Below are positions 34,541 through 43,100 of a stretch of DNA of 64,000 nt, piece by piece. The position numbers were made by a program, and so were the translations under genes. Source of the stretch: an uncultured Prevotella sp. Lineage in GTDB: Bacteria > Bacteroidota > Bacteroidia > Bacteroidales > Bacteroidaceae. The stretch lies in NCBI GenBank assembly GCA_934204655.1, contig CAKPZJ010000002.1, forward strand, positions 62,001 to 126,000, read 5' to 3'. Under the pieces are notes generated by a model. It searched no databases and was not told the DNA's origin. It saw nothing but the letters and a program-made list of their open reading frames with translations. Position 1 is the stretch's first letter. The number at the start of each line of letters is the position of its first letter.

Positions 34541-36111
34541 TTCTTGTTGTTCTGTTTGAGCAGGCCGCTCTTGCTGAGGGTTATCTGCAAGCCCGCGTTG
34601 TGACCTAAGATGGCGCCGAAGTCCATGGCATAGGCACCGCGAAGCTGCCAGCCATGGCGCAGGTGGCAGTTGGCCTCGACCAGGAAGCTCACGTTATGGT
34701 GCTTGTTCAGATAGGGATTGTCGTAGGTGCCCAGGCCGTCCTGGTAGGTAGCCAGCACCCGATAGCCGATACGTCGGGCCAGCCAGCCATCTACTCCTAA
34801 GTGGAAAGCCATAAAGCGGTTGTTCTCGACATAGATGCGGCCGTTCTCGTTGTAGATAGGCGAGCGGTATAGAGGGTTGCCCATTACCTGTCCCCAGTGT
34901 TGCCATCCCTGGAAGGTACCATGGTTGTAGTAGTCATCGTAGCCCGCTATGTGGTCAGGTATATTCATGGTGTGGTCATGGTAGATGGGCCCACTCTGAT
35001 ACTTGGTGTACAGATACTCCAGCACTATGTTGCGCAGCCAGCGGCCATACTTCAGGTTGAGTTCGGCCCCGAGCATAATGTCCTTCAGCTCGTACATAAA
35101 GAAACGGCAGTCTTTCTTCACCATATACTCTTGGCCCGAGCCGTAGCCGTCGTAGTCGAGGAACAGCATGCCCGAGTGGTCCTCGAAGAAGTGGTCGGCA
35201 TAGATGCCCAGTCGCCAGGTGTCGGTGTTATAGTTAGCGCGCATCACCCAGCTGCCCAGTTGGTTGCCCTCGACGTTGGCATATTTGCCCTCGCCCACGT
35301 CGCCGCCGCCTGGCAGAAAGGCGTTCCAGAAAGACCGCAGCCCTCTCTTGCTTTTTTTTATAGTCACCGAGCCGTCGCCCTGCTGCTCATAGGATGTGCC
35401 GCCAAACTGGGTAGCCATTTCGAGGCCCATTTCGAGCGACAGGGGATAGAGGTCTTCGTCCTTGCCGATGCGCAGGTAACCGGCCTTGCTGTGATAGAGC
35501 ATCCCGTCGGTATAGGGCTTCTGCCTATGGGTAAAGTCGTGCTGCCAGCGCTCGTCGGTCATGGCGCCATAGGCTATGTGTCCCTTTAGTTGCAGCCATC
35601 CGTGGGCGAAGGGCAGCGTCCAGTACTCGGGCAGTGCCACTCGCACCTGGGGCACGGGCCGTGCGTTGATGCCCAGTGTCTGCGAACCGCTGCTCAGCTG
35701 GTTGTTCTTCAGCTCCATGGGGTACTCCTTGCTGCCCACCGACAGCACACCGTGCAGCCAGCGCACCTCGGCAAAGGCTTGCTGTACTACTAAGGTGCTG
35801 GTATAGTGGCTCGCCACGGCCATATCTACGCCATAGCCCACACCCCATCGGCGTGCCGAGTCGGCGCTGAGCGGACGTGTCAGGGCGGCGCGCAGGTAGC
35901 CATTGGTCTTGTCGAGCGAACTGAGCCCGTAGCGGTTGGCGTTGAGCCACAGGGGAGTCTTGCCGCGCGAGTAGCTGCCCTGAGCCTCGACGGTATAGTT
36001 CACGTCGCGTGCCAGGTCGGCCTTCTCCCGTGGTGCCCCCTCCTGCCATGCGTACTGGGCCATGGCCGGCATGGGTATCAGTAGGGCCAATATCAGCTTG
36101 AATATCTTCAT
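34537..36111 (-). CDS. Capsule assembly Wzi-family outer-membrane protein
   Basis: 524 aa. Signal peptide MKIFKLILALLIPMPAMA, then an all-beta protein with many alternating aromatic strands (GYLRAALTRPLSADSARRWGVGYGVDMA; YLRIGKDEDLYPLSLEMGLEMATQFGG; WRLGIYADHFFEDHSGMLFLDYDGYGSG). The N-terminal region SYSRGKTPLWLNANRYGLSSLD is typical of the Bacteroidetes Wzi family. Wzi is an 18-strand barrel that anchors capsule at the cell surface. Placed convergent to the exopolysaccharide operon, consistent with tethering that polymer. Confidence 0.88.
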   Translation of the reverse strand: MKIFKLILALLIPMPAMAQYAWQEGAPREKADLARDVNYTVEAQGSYSRGKTPLWLNANRYGLSSLDKTNGYLRAALTRPLSADSARRWGVGYGVDMAVASHYTSTLVVQQAFAEVRWLHGVLSVGSKEYPMELKNNQLSSGSQTLGINARPVPQVRVALPEYWTLPFAHGWLQLKGHIAYGAMTDERWQHDFTHRQKPYTDGMLYHSKAGYLRIGKDEDLYPLSLEMGLEMATQFGGTSYEQQGDGSVTIKKSKRGLRSFWNAFLPGGGDVGEGKYANVEGNQLGSWVMRANYNTDTWRLGIYADHFFEDHSGMLFLDYDGYGSGQEYMVKKDCRFFMYELKDIMLGAELNLKYGRWLRNIVLEYLYTKYQSGPIYHDHTMNIPDHIAGYDDYYNHGTFQGWQHWGQVMGNPLYRSPIYNENGRIYVENNRFMAFHLGVDGWLARRIGYRVLATYQDGLGTYDNPYLNKHHNVSFLVEANCHLRHGWQLRGAYAMDFGAILGHNAGLQITLSKSGLLKQNNKK

Positions 36112-36267
36112 TGTTGGTCTGTTTATACTTATATAACGCGTCGAGGTGCTGTTTTATTTCACCCGCCCCCTCTTTTTATTTATGGTGGCTCCGCGTGTGG
36201 GGCTGAAGGGTGCTGGTGGGCGTACTATAGCCACTGCCCCCTTTATTCCAGAGTGTCTTTAGCCCCC

Positions 36268-37668
36268 CTATTCAGGTTGCAGGCGCAATACGTCATCAGG
36301 GTAAAATACGGCACAGGTGGCTTCTGACAGCGGTGTCTCCTTTAGGAAGAGTGCATAGACCACCTTCTTTCCCTGTGCGAATGGTGCCTTTTCTGCTTTC
36401 GACTGCAACTGGGCCAGCAGACGGTCTGCGTAGTCGGCCGATTTCCACTTACATTCGCCTACCAAGATGGTCTCCCTGTCGTCAGCGGCTTCTGCCACCA
36501 CGTCAAACTCCAAGTCTTCAAAGCCCGAAGGGGTCTTGCGCCCGTCTTGATAGACAGGAACCTTGCCCCACCAGCGGCGGGCCATGTTCCAGGTGTGTCC
36601 CAGAAGTGTGTTGCCAGAGACAGCAGTCTGGCAGAGGGTCTCCCAGACTTTTCCGACATAGGCTGCGAAACCGTTATCTATCTTCTGCATCACAAAATTG
36701 GTTCTTCCGAGTGCCAGTATAGAGCGATGAGGCTCTATGAAAGTATAGTAAAAGGACATGAAGTTGTCCTCTATAGCATAGTAAGTCCTCTTAGTCTTCT
36801 GCTCGCTTTCGCCAAAGGGAATTTCCTTACGGATGTATGCCATGTCCATGAGGGCAGAGAGTGGCTTGGAGATTTCGGTTGTCTTTTTACCGATGGCTGA
36901 TGCCACGGCCGAAAAGCGTGTATTGCCATGCCCGAGCGAAGTCATAATAGACTGGAGGGGTGCTATGTCGGTCACTTCGTCCATGAAGAGCGCACTGGGC
37001 TCACCAGTCAGGATGCCGTGTTCGTCAAGTATTAGTCCCTCTATCGCTTCCGGGAGCGAACCGTACCCCTCCCTCAGTGTCCAATAGCGTGGTACACCGC
37101 CCCATACGCTGTACTCCTCTATCGTGCTGACGGCGTTGAGCTCCATTGCCTTTTGCCAGTATTGTGGGCGAATGGGTCGAATATTCATCTTCTCATGGGC
37201 GCGGCCGTAGAGGGGGTCTGACTTGTCGAGCACGAACTGCTGCATCATCCGCTGCGAGGAGCCACAGATGACAAGGTGATAGCGGAGCGTACCACTATCT
37301 ATTATCTCTTGCAGGGTAGAGGGTAACGCGGTGTCTTTCTCTACCATATATGGAAATTCATCCAGTACCAGCACCGAATTTTCGCGGCAAATCCGGTTAA
37401 AGGCAGTCAGTATTGCGGCCCATGAAGGGTACATCGGCTGGTCGAAACCCTCATACGAGTTGGCTATCGTTCCTGCCAGGAGTGCTATCTGTATCTGCGT
37501 TTCCTGTTTTCCAGCCTCAAAGTAAATATCATTTTCGGTTATTACTCTTTTTAGTAAGGTCGATTTGCCCAGGCGTCGCCGCCCGTAGATTACTACGAAC
37601 TTGCTTGGGGCGGTTCCTAACGCCTTTTGCAGTCGTCGTTGCTCTCTTATTCTGTCTACGAAGTCCAT
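36268..37668 (-). CDS. AAA+ ATPase with C-terminal DUF234 nuclease-like domain
   Basis: 466 aa. Archaeal-type ATPase family: Walker A IYGRRRLGKSTLLKR (about 28-42), Walker B SVLVLDEFPYMVEKD (about 97-111), sensor segment HLVICGSSQRMMQQF. A winged-helix middle is followed by DUF234 with a PD-(D/E)xK-like pattern (LEFDVVAEAADDRETILVGECKWKSAD: Asp, then Glu-x-Lys). These genes are abundant in Bacteroidetes and archaea and have no established function; mobile or defence roles have been suggested. Single gene with its own strong promoter, next to a dispersed repeat. Confidence 0.88.
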   Translation of the reverse strand: MDFVDRIREQRRLQKALGTAPSKFVVIYGRRRLGKSTLLKRVITENDIYFEAGKQETQIQIALLAGTIANSYEGFDQPMYPSWAAILTAFNRICRENSVLVLDEFPYMVEKDTALPSTLQEIIDSGTLRYHLVICGSSQRMMQQFVLDKSDPLYGRAHEKMNIRPIRPQYWQKAMELNAVSTIEEYSVWGGVPRYWTLREGYGSLPEAIEGLILDEHGILTGEPSALFMDEVTDIAPLQSIMTSLGHGNTRFSAVASAIGKKTTEISKPLSALMDMAYIRKEIPFGESEQKTKRTYYAIEDNFMSFYYTFIEPHRSILALGRTNFVMQKIDNGFAAYVGKVWETLCQTAVSGNTLLGHTWNMARRWWGKVPVYQDGRKTPSGFEDLEFDVVAEAADDRETILVGECKWKSADYADRLLAQLQSKAEKAPFAQGKKVVYALFLKETPLSEATCAVFYPDDVLRLQPE

Positions 37669-37695
37669 CTTCTAAAAATGATTTTTTGAAATATG

Positions 37696-37709
37696 ATATT
37701 TTAAAATAT
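37696..37709. promoter_or_regulatory. Perfect palindrome near the ATPase transcription start
   Basis: ATATTTTAAAATAT, a 14-bp perfect dyad located just downstream of the -7 element on the minus strand, overlapping the expected transcription start. A plausible operator, but AT-rich palindromes arise easily by chance. Confidence 0.4.
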
Positions 37710-37716
37710 GTTTTTG

Positions 37717-37747
37717 CAAAGATAGTGTTAATCGCGAAGATTACAAA
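37717..37747 (-). promoter_or_regulatory. Promoter of the DUF234 ATPase gene
   Basis: On the minus strand TTTG (37744-37747), 19 nt, then TATCTTTG (37717-37724): full Bacteroidetes consensus, 48 nt before the ATG. Confidence 0.75.
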
Positions 37748-37829
37748 GCAAATCTCCGTTTATTTTCTGATTATTAGGCGCTGCGTTGGCGGTTGCCCTG
37801 GTAGTGACAGAAACGGTAACTCTAATGGT

Positions 37830-37910
37830 GGAGACCGACCTTTACACTGCTGGGAGCCGTCTTTAGCGCGCTGGGAGCCGTCTTTAGAAAGCTAAAGACC
37901 GGTCTTTTTA
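37830..37910. repeat. 21-bp-phased dispersed repeat, copy 4
   Basis: GACCGACCTTTA end, then two exact units GCTGGGAGCCGTCTTTAG 21 nt apart, then CTAAAGACCGGTCTTTTTA. It is followed by a T-rich/A-rich block (37959-38062) in which GCTTTTTACCCCTTTGC and a GTAAAAAGGTAAAAGG tract face each other. This fills the 37669-38134 gap, where no gene is seen. Confidence 0.85.
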
Positions 37911-38122
37911 TTGCCCGCGATAGACATTGGCTTAACGGGGAGAAAAGCTCAGGCAGCGCTTTTTACCCCTTTGCTTTTTTGCTCTATTACTTTTCTTCCT
38001 AACGGTCGGTCTTCACGGCTGAAAGGAAAAGCGTAAAAAGGTAAAAGGGTAAAAAGAGCGTCAAAATGGGGGACGTGGGCGAAATAGTTATCAATTCCAT
38101 CGTGTATGTCCACAACTTGCAC

Positions 38123-38130
38123 TACCTTTG
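38123..38130 (+). promoter_or_regulatory. -7 element of aguAB, implying a leaderless transcript
   Basis: TACCTTTG ends only 4 nt before ATG 38135 and 7 nt before ATG 38138, so transcription should start at or within the first codons. The context CTTGCACTACCTTTG is shared with the promoter module upstream of tamB (minus strand, 55574). Confidence 0.65.
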
Positions 38131-38134
38131 TAGT

Positions 38135-39190
38135 ATGATGAACAGAAATACTGATGACTCCCTCCGTCTTCCCGCTGAGTGGGAGGAACAGAGTGGCGTA
38201 CAGCTCACTTGGCCTCATAGACAGACCGACTGGCGGCCGTATCTGGCTGAGATAACGGAGACCTACATAGCCTTGGCGCGGGCCATCGTGCGGCACGAGC
38301 GGCTGTTGGTGGTGACACCCGAGGCCGACGCGGTGCGGCAGTTGCTGACCGACCGCTTGGGGGCTGAAGCCCTGGGGCAGATAACCATCGCCCAGTGTGA
38401 CACCAATGATACCTGGGCGCGCGACCACGGTGCCCTTACCCTCATGGGCGAGGGTGGTCCTCAGTTGCTCGACTTCCGTTTCAACGGCTGGGGCGACAAG
38501 TTTGCCTGGCAGTACGACAACGCCATCACTGCCCATCTGTGTGCCGAGGGCCTGTTGCACGGCCAGCGCCGCGACTACGACGACATGGTGCTCGAGGGCG
38601 GCTCGGTAGAGAGCGATGGCCGTGGCACCATCTTTACCACCAGTCAGTGTCTGCTGGCCCCACACCGCAACCAGCCCCTGGACCGTGCGGGCATAGAGCG
38701 GCGGCTGCTCCAGCGGCTGCATGCCCACCGCGTGGTGTGGATAGACCATGGCCAGCTGGCTGGCGACGACACCGACGGCCACATAGACACCACCGTGCGC
38801 GTGGCTCCAGGCAACACCTTATTATATATACGGTGTACAGACGCGTCAGACAGCCACTATGCCGACCTGGCGGCCATGGAGCGCCAGCTGCAGCAGCTCA
38901 CCACTACTGGGGGAGCCCCCTACAGGCTCGTCCCCCTGCCCATGGCGCAGCCCATCGTGTACGATGGCGAGCGGCTGCCCGCTACCTATGCCAACTTCCT
39001 GGTCATTAACGGTGCCGTGATATATCCCACCTACGCCCAGCCGGCCAATGACATCGCCGCACGCGAGGCCATAGCCGCCGCGTTTCCCGGCCGCGAGCTT
39101 ATAGGCATAGACAGCCGCGTCATCATCCGCCAGCACGGGTCCATACACTGTCTTACCATGCAGTACCCACGTGGGGTGCTGCGCGCATAA
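38135..39190 (+). CDS. aguA: Agmatine deiminase
   Basis: 351 aa from ATG 38135 (ATG 38138 also possible). Converts agmatine to N-carbamoylputrescine and ammonia, in the cytoplasm. The family start RLPAEWEEQSGVQLTWPHRQTDW is intact; substrate-binding DTNDTWARDHGAL, DDMVLEGGSVESDG, the catalytic block GDDTDGHIDTTVRV, and the C-terminal nucleophile Cys in GSIHCLTMQYP (about residue 339) are all visible. Followed after 22 nt by aguB. The upstream in-frame extension to 38066 lies before the promoter and is excluded. Confidence 0.96.
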   Translation: MMNRNTDDSLRLPAEWEEQSGVQLTWPHRQTDWRPYLAEITETYIALARAIVRHERLLVVTPEADAVRQLLTDRLGAEALGQITIAQCDTNDTWARDHGALTLMGEGGPQLLDFRFNGWGDKFAWQYDNAITAHLCAEGLLHGQRRDYDDMVLEGGSVESDGRGTIFTTSQCLLAPHRNQPLDRAGIERRLLQRLHAHRVVWIDHGQLAGDDTDGHIDTTVRVAPGNTLLYIRCTDASDSHYADLAAMERQLQQLTTTGGAPYRLVPLPMAQPIVYDGERLPATYANFLVINGAVIYPTYAQPANDIAAREAIAAAFPGRELIGIDSRVIIRQHGSIHCLTMQYPRGVLRA

Positions 39191-39212
39191 CCATTATAAT
39201 ACGTATAGAGAG

Positions 39213-40103
39213 ATGAAACAACTTAATATAGGTGTGCTCCAGCAGCACAATACAGCCCAGACCGACGACAACCGCCGGCGACTGGCCCAGGGCATAGAGC
39301 GCCTGGCGGCCCAGGGGGCACAGCTCGTTGTGTTACAGGAGCTTCACAACTCGCTCTACTTCTGTCAGGTCGAGGACGTGGCCCACTTTGACTTGGCCGA
39401 GCCTATCCCCGGTCCGTCAACCCAGTTCTTTGGCCAGCTGGCCAAGCGCCTGGGCGTGGTCATCGTCACCTCGCTCTTCGAGCGGAGGGCTCCCGGCCTG
39501 TACCATAACACGGCGGTGGTCATAGAGCGCGACGGGTCGATAGCCGGGCGCTATCGCAAGATGCACATTCCCGACGACCCTGCTTACTATGAGAAGTTCT
39601 ACTTCACCCCGGGCGACCTGGGCTTCCACCCCATTGACACCTCGGTGGGCCGTCTGGGCGTTATGGTGTGCTGGGATCAGTGGTATCCCGAGGGCGCACG
39701 GCTCATGGCCCTGCGGGGAGCCGAACTGCTCATCTATCCCACGGCCATAGGCTACGCGGCCACGGACACTCCAGACGAGCAGCAGCGCCAGCGCGAGGCC
39801 TGGACCACCGTTCAGCGTGGCCATGCCGTGGCCAACGGGCTGCCCGTGGTGGCGGTTAACAGGGTGGGCTTCGAGCCCGATCCCAGTGGGCTTACCGACG
39901 GCATAGAGTTCTGGGGCTCCACCTTCGTGGCGGGTCCGCAGGGCGAGATGCTCTATCGCGCCTCGGCTACTGACGAAGAGGAGCGGGTGGTAAGCGTCGA
40001 CCTGGCTCACAGCGAGCAGGTGCGCCGATGGTGGCCTTTCCTGCGCGACAGGCGCATAGACCACTACGGCGATATAGTACGTAGATATATAGATGAAAGA
40101 TAG
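39213..40103 (+). CDS. aguB: N-carbamoylputrescine amidase
   Basis: 296 aa. Nitrilase-superfamily enzyme that converts N-carbamoylputrescine to putrescine, carbon dioxide and ammonia, completing the arginine-decarboxylase branch begun by AguA. Catalytic triad Glu43 (LQELHN), Lys116 (YRKMHIPDD), Cys153 (MVCWDQWYPEGAR). Start ATG 39213; the longer frame begins inside aguA. The operon ends at a hairpin directly after the stop. Confidence 0.96.
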   Translation: MKQLNIGVLQQHNTAQTDDNRRRLAQGIERLAAQGAQLVVLQELHNSLYFCQVEDVAHFDLAEPIPGPSTQFFGQLAKRLGVVIVTSLFERRAPGLYHNTAVVIERDGSIAGRYRKMHIPDDPAYYEKFYFTPGDLGFHPIDTSVGRLGVMVCWDQWYPEGARLMALRGAELLIYPTAIGYAATDTPDEQQRQREAWTTVQRGHAVANGLPVVAVNRVGFEPDPSGLTDGIEFWGSTFVAGPQGEMLYRASATDEEERVVSVDLAHSEQVRRWWPFLRDRRIDHYGDIVRRYIDER

Positions 40104-40113
40104 AATAAACGAG

Positions 40114-40141
40114 GCGTAGGTAATCATCCGGTTACCTACGC
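40114..40141. terminator. Bidirectional terminator overlapping a stop codon
   Basis: GCGTAGGTAA (40114-40123) pairs perfectly with TTACCTACGC (40132-40141). It serves aguB; its right arm contains the stop codon and last codons of the convergent minus-strand barrel gene, so terminator and coding sequence are shared. Confidence 0.75.
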
Positions 40142-43026
40142 TTGTTGTTTCGGCCCCGCTGGTGTACCACCTTGCCGCCAAACATGTTGAGCCGGTAGCT
40201 CACGTGCAGCATGGCGTAGCTGTTAATGGTGTTGTACTCGGTATCGCTGCGCCGCGTGGCGTTAATGGTACGCGACAAGTTGCTCTGTTGGCCCAGTATG
40301 TCGTACAACTGTAGCATGACAATCAGCGGACGGCCTCGCAGCAGGCTCTGGCTTATCTGCGCGTTCCATATCAGTTCGTTGGTGTTCATGGCGGCATCGC
40401 TGAAACCGCGCCGGCAGTACTGCCGTATGCCCGACGACAGCGAGGTGCCCCAGGGCGAGTTCAGTTGCAGGTTGCCGCCGTAGCTGTAGCGCCACGTGTC
40501 CATGTTGTTGCGGGGCTGCAGGGTGTTGCGCGAGCGGTTGTAGTTAACCTGGCCGTCGACCGACACCTCTATCCACCGCGTCTTGTAGCTGCCAGCTAAG
40601 CGCTGGCTCAGGTTGGTGCGGCGGGTCACGTTTTTCTCAGACGACTTCTTGCCCACAGCCACGTAGCCCACGTCGTGGTTGTAGCCCAGGTTGCTGCGCA
40701 GGTTCAGGTTCCAGCGGCCCAGCGTGTCGAGCGACGTGTTAAAGGTGGCGCCGCCCGCTATGTTCCAGTTGCCGTTGATGTTCTCGGGCCGGGTGGTACG
40801 TCCGCCGGTCTGCTCGTCGTAAGTTACCATGCGGCTGATGCTGTTCGAGGTGGTGCTGAAGTTCATGTTGGCCGTAATGGTTTGCTGCCGGCGCTGGCTA
40901 AACTTCTTGAACTGTACATCCATGCGGTTCCGGAACGAGGGCTTCAGTCCCGGATTTCCCTTGGTTATGTTTAGCGGGTTGGTGTCGTCAGTTATGTCTA
41001 ACAAGTCGGTTATGCGGGGCTGCGAGGTCTGTCCGCGGTACGTAATGCGTAGGTCTGAGCGCCTGTCGAACCTGTACCGGAAGTTCAGGGTCGGCGTCAT
41101 GTTGGTAAGGTGCCTCACGGTGTCTACGGCGATGCCCCGGTAGTCCTGCAGATAGTGTGACTGCTGGGGGCGCAGCTGTATACCGGCGTTGAAGTTGTAC
41201 TTCTGGCGTACCACGCGTAGCTGCAGGTTTATGTTGTGGTTATAGTTGGTGTACTCGGAGTAGCGGCTCAGCCGGCTGTCGATGTAGTGGTCCATCGGGT
41301 AGTCCAAGTAGTGGAAGTACGAGTCCCAGTCGCGGTAGGCGTTGAGTGTGCTGTTAAAAATATCCTCGCTCGTGTTTCCAAAGTTGTACGTCTGGCGGTC
41401 GCTCTTGCTGTGGTTAACGCCGTAGGTGTAGTCTACCTGTAGGAAAGTGTTGTGCAGTATGGGCTCGGTGTAGCTGGCGCGCAGCGAGTAGCCCCAGTTG
41501 TCGGTCGGGGTGACGTTGTAGCGGTTAGTCTGATACGTAGAGTCCTCGCCGGCGCGGTTCTGTACCAGGTACAGGTGTACGTTGGTGGCCGACAGGTTCT
41601 GGCTGTGGTTGTTACTCTGGTTGCCGCTGATGCTCAGGCCCAGGCTGCGCCCCGTGCGGCTCAGCCGGCGGTGCAGCTGCAGGCTCAGGTTCAGGCTGTG
41701 GCCGTAGCTGTAGGCCACGTTCTTGTTAGAGCGGCTGTTAACGAGCAGCTGGTCGTGGTCGAGCAGGCCCAGGTTGGCCAGCGGGTCGCTGGTATAGTCG
41801 TAGGGGTTCTCGTTAAACGAGGCCGAGAGGCTCCGGCGCTGGTTGTCAGAACGGGTAAGCGCGAAGTTGGGGCGCACGTTGATGGTGGTGAGCGTGTCGG
41901 GATGCCATTCTACACGCATGTTGCCCTGGAGACGGTCGCTGCGCCCGTACGACTGGTTCTGTGAGTTAGAGAAGGCACCCTTGCGCCGTACAAAGTTCTC
42001 TACCGATGCGTGGCTGTGGTTGTCCGTGTCGTCGTGTACCCACTCCAGGCTCCCGTCGGTCTTGATAATGTTGCGGCGCTCATAGTTTAGGTTTATGCCC
42101 AGTGCCTTAGACATGCTCTGGCCCTGGTTGCCCCCGCCGCGGCGGCGCCGGCCGCTGAACCCCTGGTCGTTGGTGTTGTTGGCATTGCCTATGAAGGCAT
42201 AGCGCATGTTGCCCTTCATGCGGGTGGTCATGTTGCGCAGGCCGTAGCGGTGCTCGGTGCCGTAGCCCACGTCGGTGTTAGAGTTGAGGCCCTTGCGCAT
42301 ATTGGGCCTGATGCCAAAGTCGAGCACCGTTTCCTCTTCTCCGTCGTCTATGCCCGTCAGCTTGGCCATATCGCTTTTCTCGGTGTACGCCTTGACTTTC
42401 TCTATCATCGCCGCGGGCAGGTTCTTCATCGCCGCCTTGGTTCCGCCCAGCGTAAAGTCCTTGCCGTCTATGCGTATCTTCTTCACCACCTGTCCGTTGA
42501 TGGTTATGTTACCGTCGTCGTCTATCTCGGCACCGGGCAACTGCTCTATCAGTGCCTCTACAGCCGACCCGTCGGGCACGCGGTAGGCTGCCGCGTGGTA
42601 TATCACCGTGTCCTCGCTCACCGTCATCTTCGGGGGCGTGGCGGTGATGGTCGCCTCGTCCAGGGTGATGGCCTCGGCACTTATGGCGATGGTTCCTAAG
42701 TTTAGGTCTCTGCCTTTGAACACAAAGGGGTGGGTCGTGGTGGCATAGCCCACGGCCGACAGGTTCAGGTAGTAGTTGCCGGGCTGGCTGAGGGTCAGTG
42801 TAAACCGCCCTAAGGAGTCGCCTAAGGCGCCGCCGACAAAGGTGCTGTCAGCCCTGAATAGCTGTACGGTGCCATGGTCTATGCGCAGGGTGCGGGTGCT
42901 GTCGGCCAGCGTGCCCGTAACTCGCGCGGTCTGCGCGGTGGCTGTCTGGGTTATGGCTGTCAGTAGGCAGAGCAGGCATAGTAGCCATAGCTGCCGTTGT
43001 AGCGATGAGTAGTTGCGAGTTTTCAA
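40132..43026 (-). CDS. TonB-receptor-like outer-membrane beta-barrel protein
   Basis: 964 aa. Signal peptide (LWLLCLLCLLTAITQTATAQ), then a carboxypeptidase-regulatory-like beta domain (about 32-120, VTGTLADSTRTLRIDHGTVQLFRADSTFVGG), then a plug-like domain (about 135-225, SEDTVIYHAAAYRVPDGSAVEALIEQLPGAEIDDDGNITINGQ), then a long barrel full of RxRP/NxNxRS strands ending YAMLHVSYRLNMFGGKVVHQRGRNNKRR. This is the Bacteroidetes outer-membrane beta-barrel family related to SusC but without a SusD partner here. Substrate unknown. Lies 74 nt downstream of the AmpG-like gene on the same strand, so possibly cotranscribed. Confidence 0.88.
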   Translation of the reverse strand: MKTRNYSSLQRQLWLLCLLCLLTAITQTATAQTARVTGTLADSTRTLRIDHGTVQLFRADSTFVGGALGDSLGRFTLTLSQPGNYYLNLSAVGYATTTHPFVFKGRDLNLGTIAISAEAITLDEATITATPPKMTVSEDTVIYHAAAYRVPDGSAVEALIEQLPGAEIDDDGNITINGQVVKKIRIDGKDFTLGGTKAAMKNLPAAMIEKVKAYTEKSDMAKLTGIDDGEEETVLDFGIRPNMRKGLNSNTDVGYGTEHRYGLRNMTTRMKGNMRYAFIGNANNTNDQGFSGRRRRGGGNQGQSMSKALGINLNYERRNIIKTDGSLEWVHDDTDNHSHASVENFVRRKGAFSNSQNQSYGRSDRLQGNMRVEWHPDTLTTINVRPNFALTRSDNQRRSLSASFNENPYDYTSDPLANLGLLDHDQLLVNSRSNKNVAYSYGHSLNLSLQLHRRLSRTGRSLGLSISGNQSNNHSQNLSATNVHLYLVQNRAGEDSTYQTNRYNVTPTDNWGYSLRASYTEPILHNTFLQVDYTYGVNHSKSDRQTYNFGNTSEDIFNSTLNAYRDWDSYFHYLDYPMDHYIDSRLSRYSEYTNYNHNINLQLRVVRQKYNFNAGIQLRPQQSHYLQDYRGIAVDTVRHLTNMTPTLNFRYRFDRRSDLRITYRGQTSQPRITDLLDITDDTNPLNITKGNPGLKPSFRNRMDVQFKKFSQRRQQTITANMNFSTTSNSISRMVTYDEQTGGRTTRPENINGNWNIAGGATFNTSLDTLGRWNLNLRSNLGYNHDVGYVAVGKKSSEKNVTRRTNLSQRLAGSYKTRWIEVSVDGQVNYNRSRNTLQPRNNMDTWRYSYGGNLQLNSPWGTSLSSGIRQYCRRGFSDAAMNTNELIWNAQISQSLLRGRPLIVMLQLYDILGQQSNLSRTINATRRSDTEYNTINSYAMLHVSYRLNMFGGKVVHQRGRNNKRR

Positions 43027-43100
43027 GTAGCTTGGTGTTAGTATCGTTTGTTATGGGTGTGGTAGGGGTGGTGCGGGCTGCCACTGGGGGCGTCGGGGTG

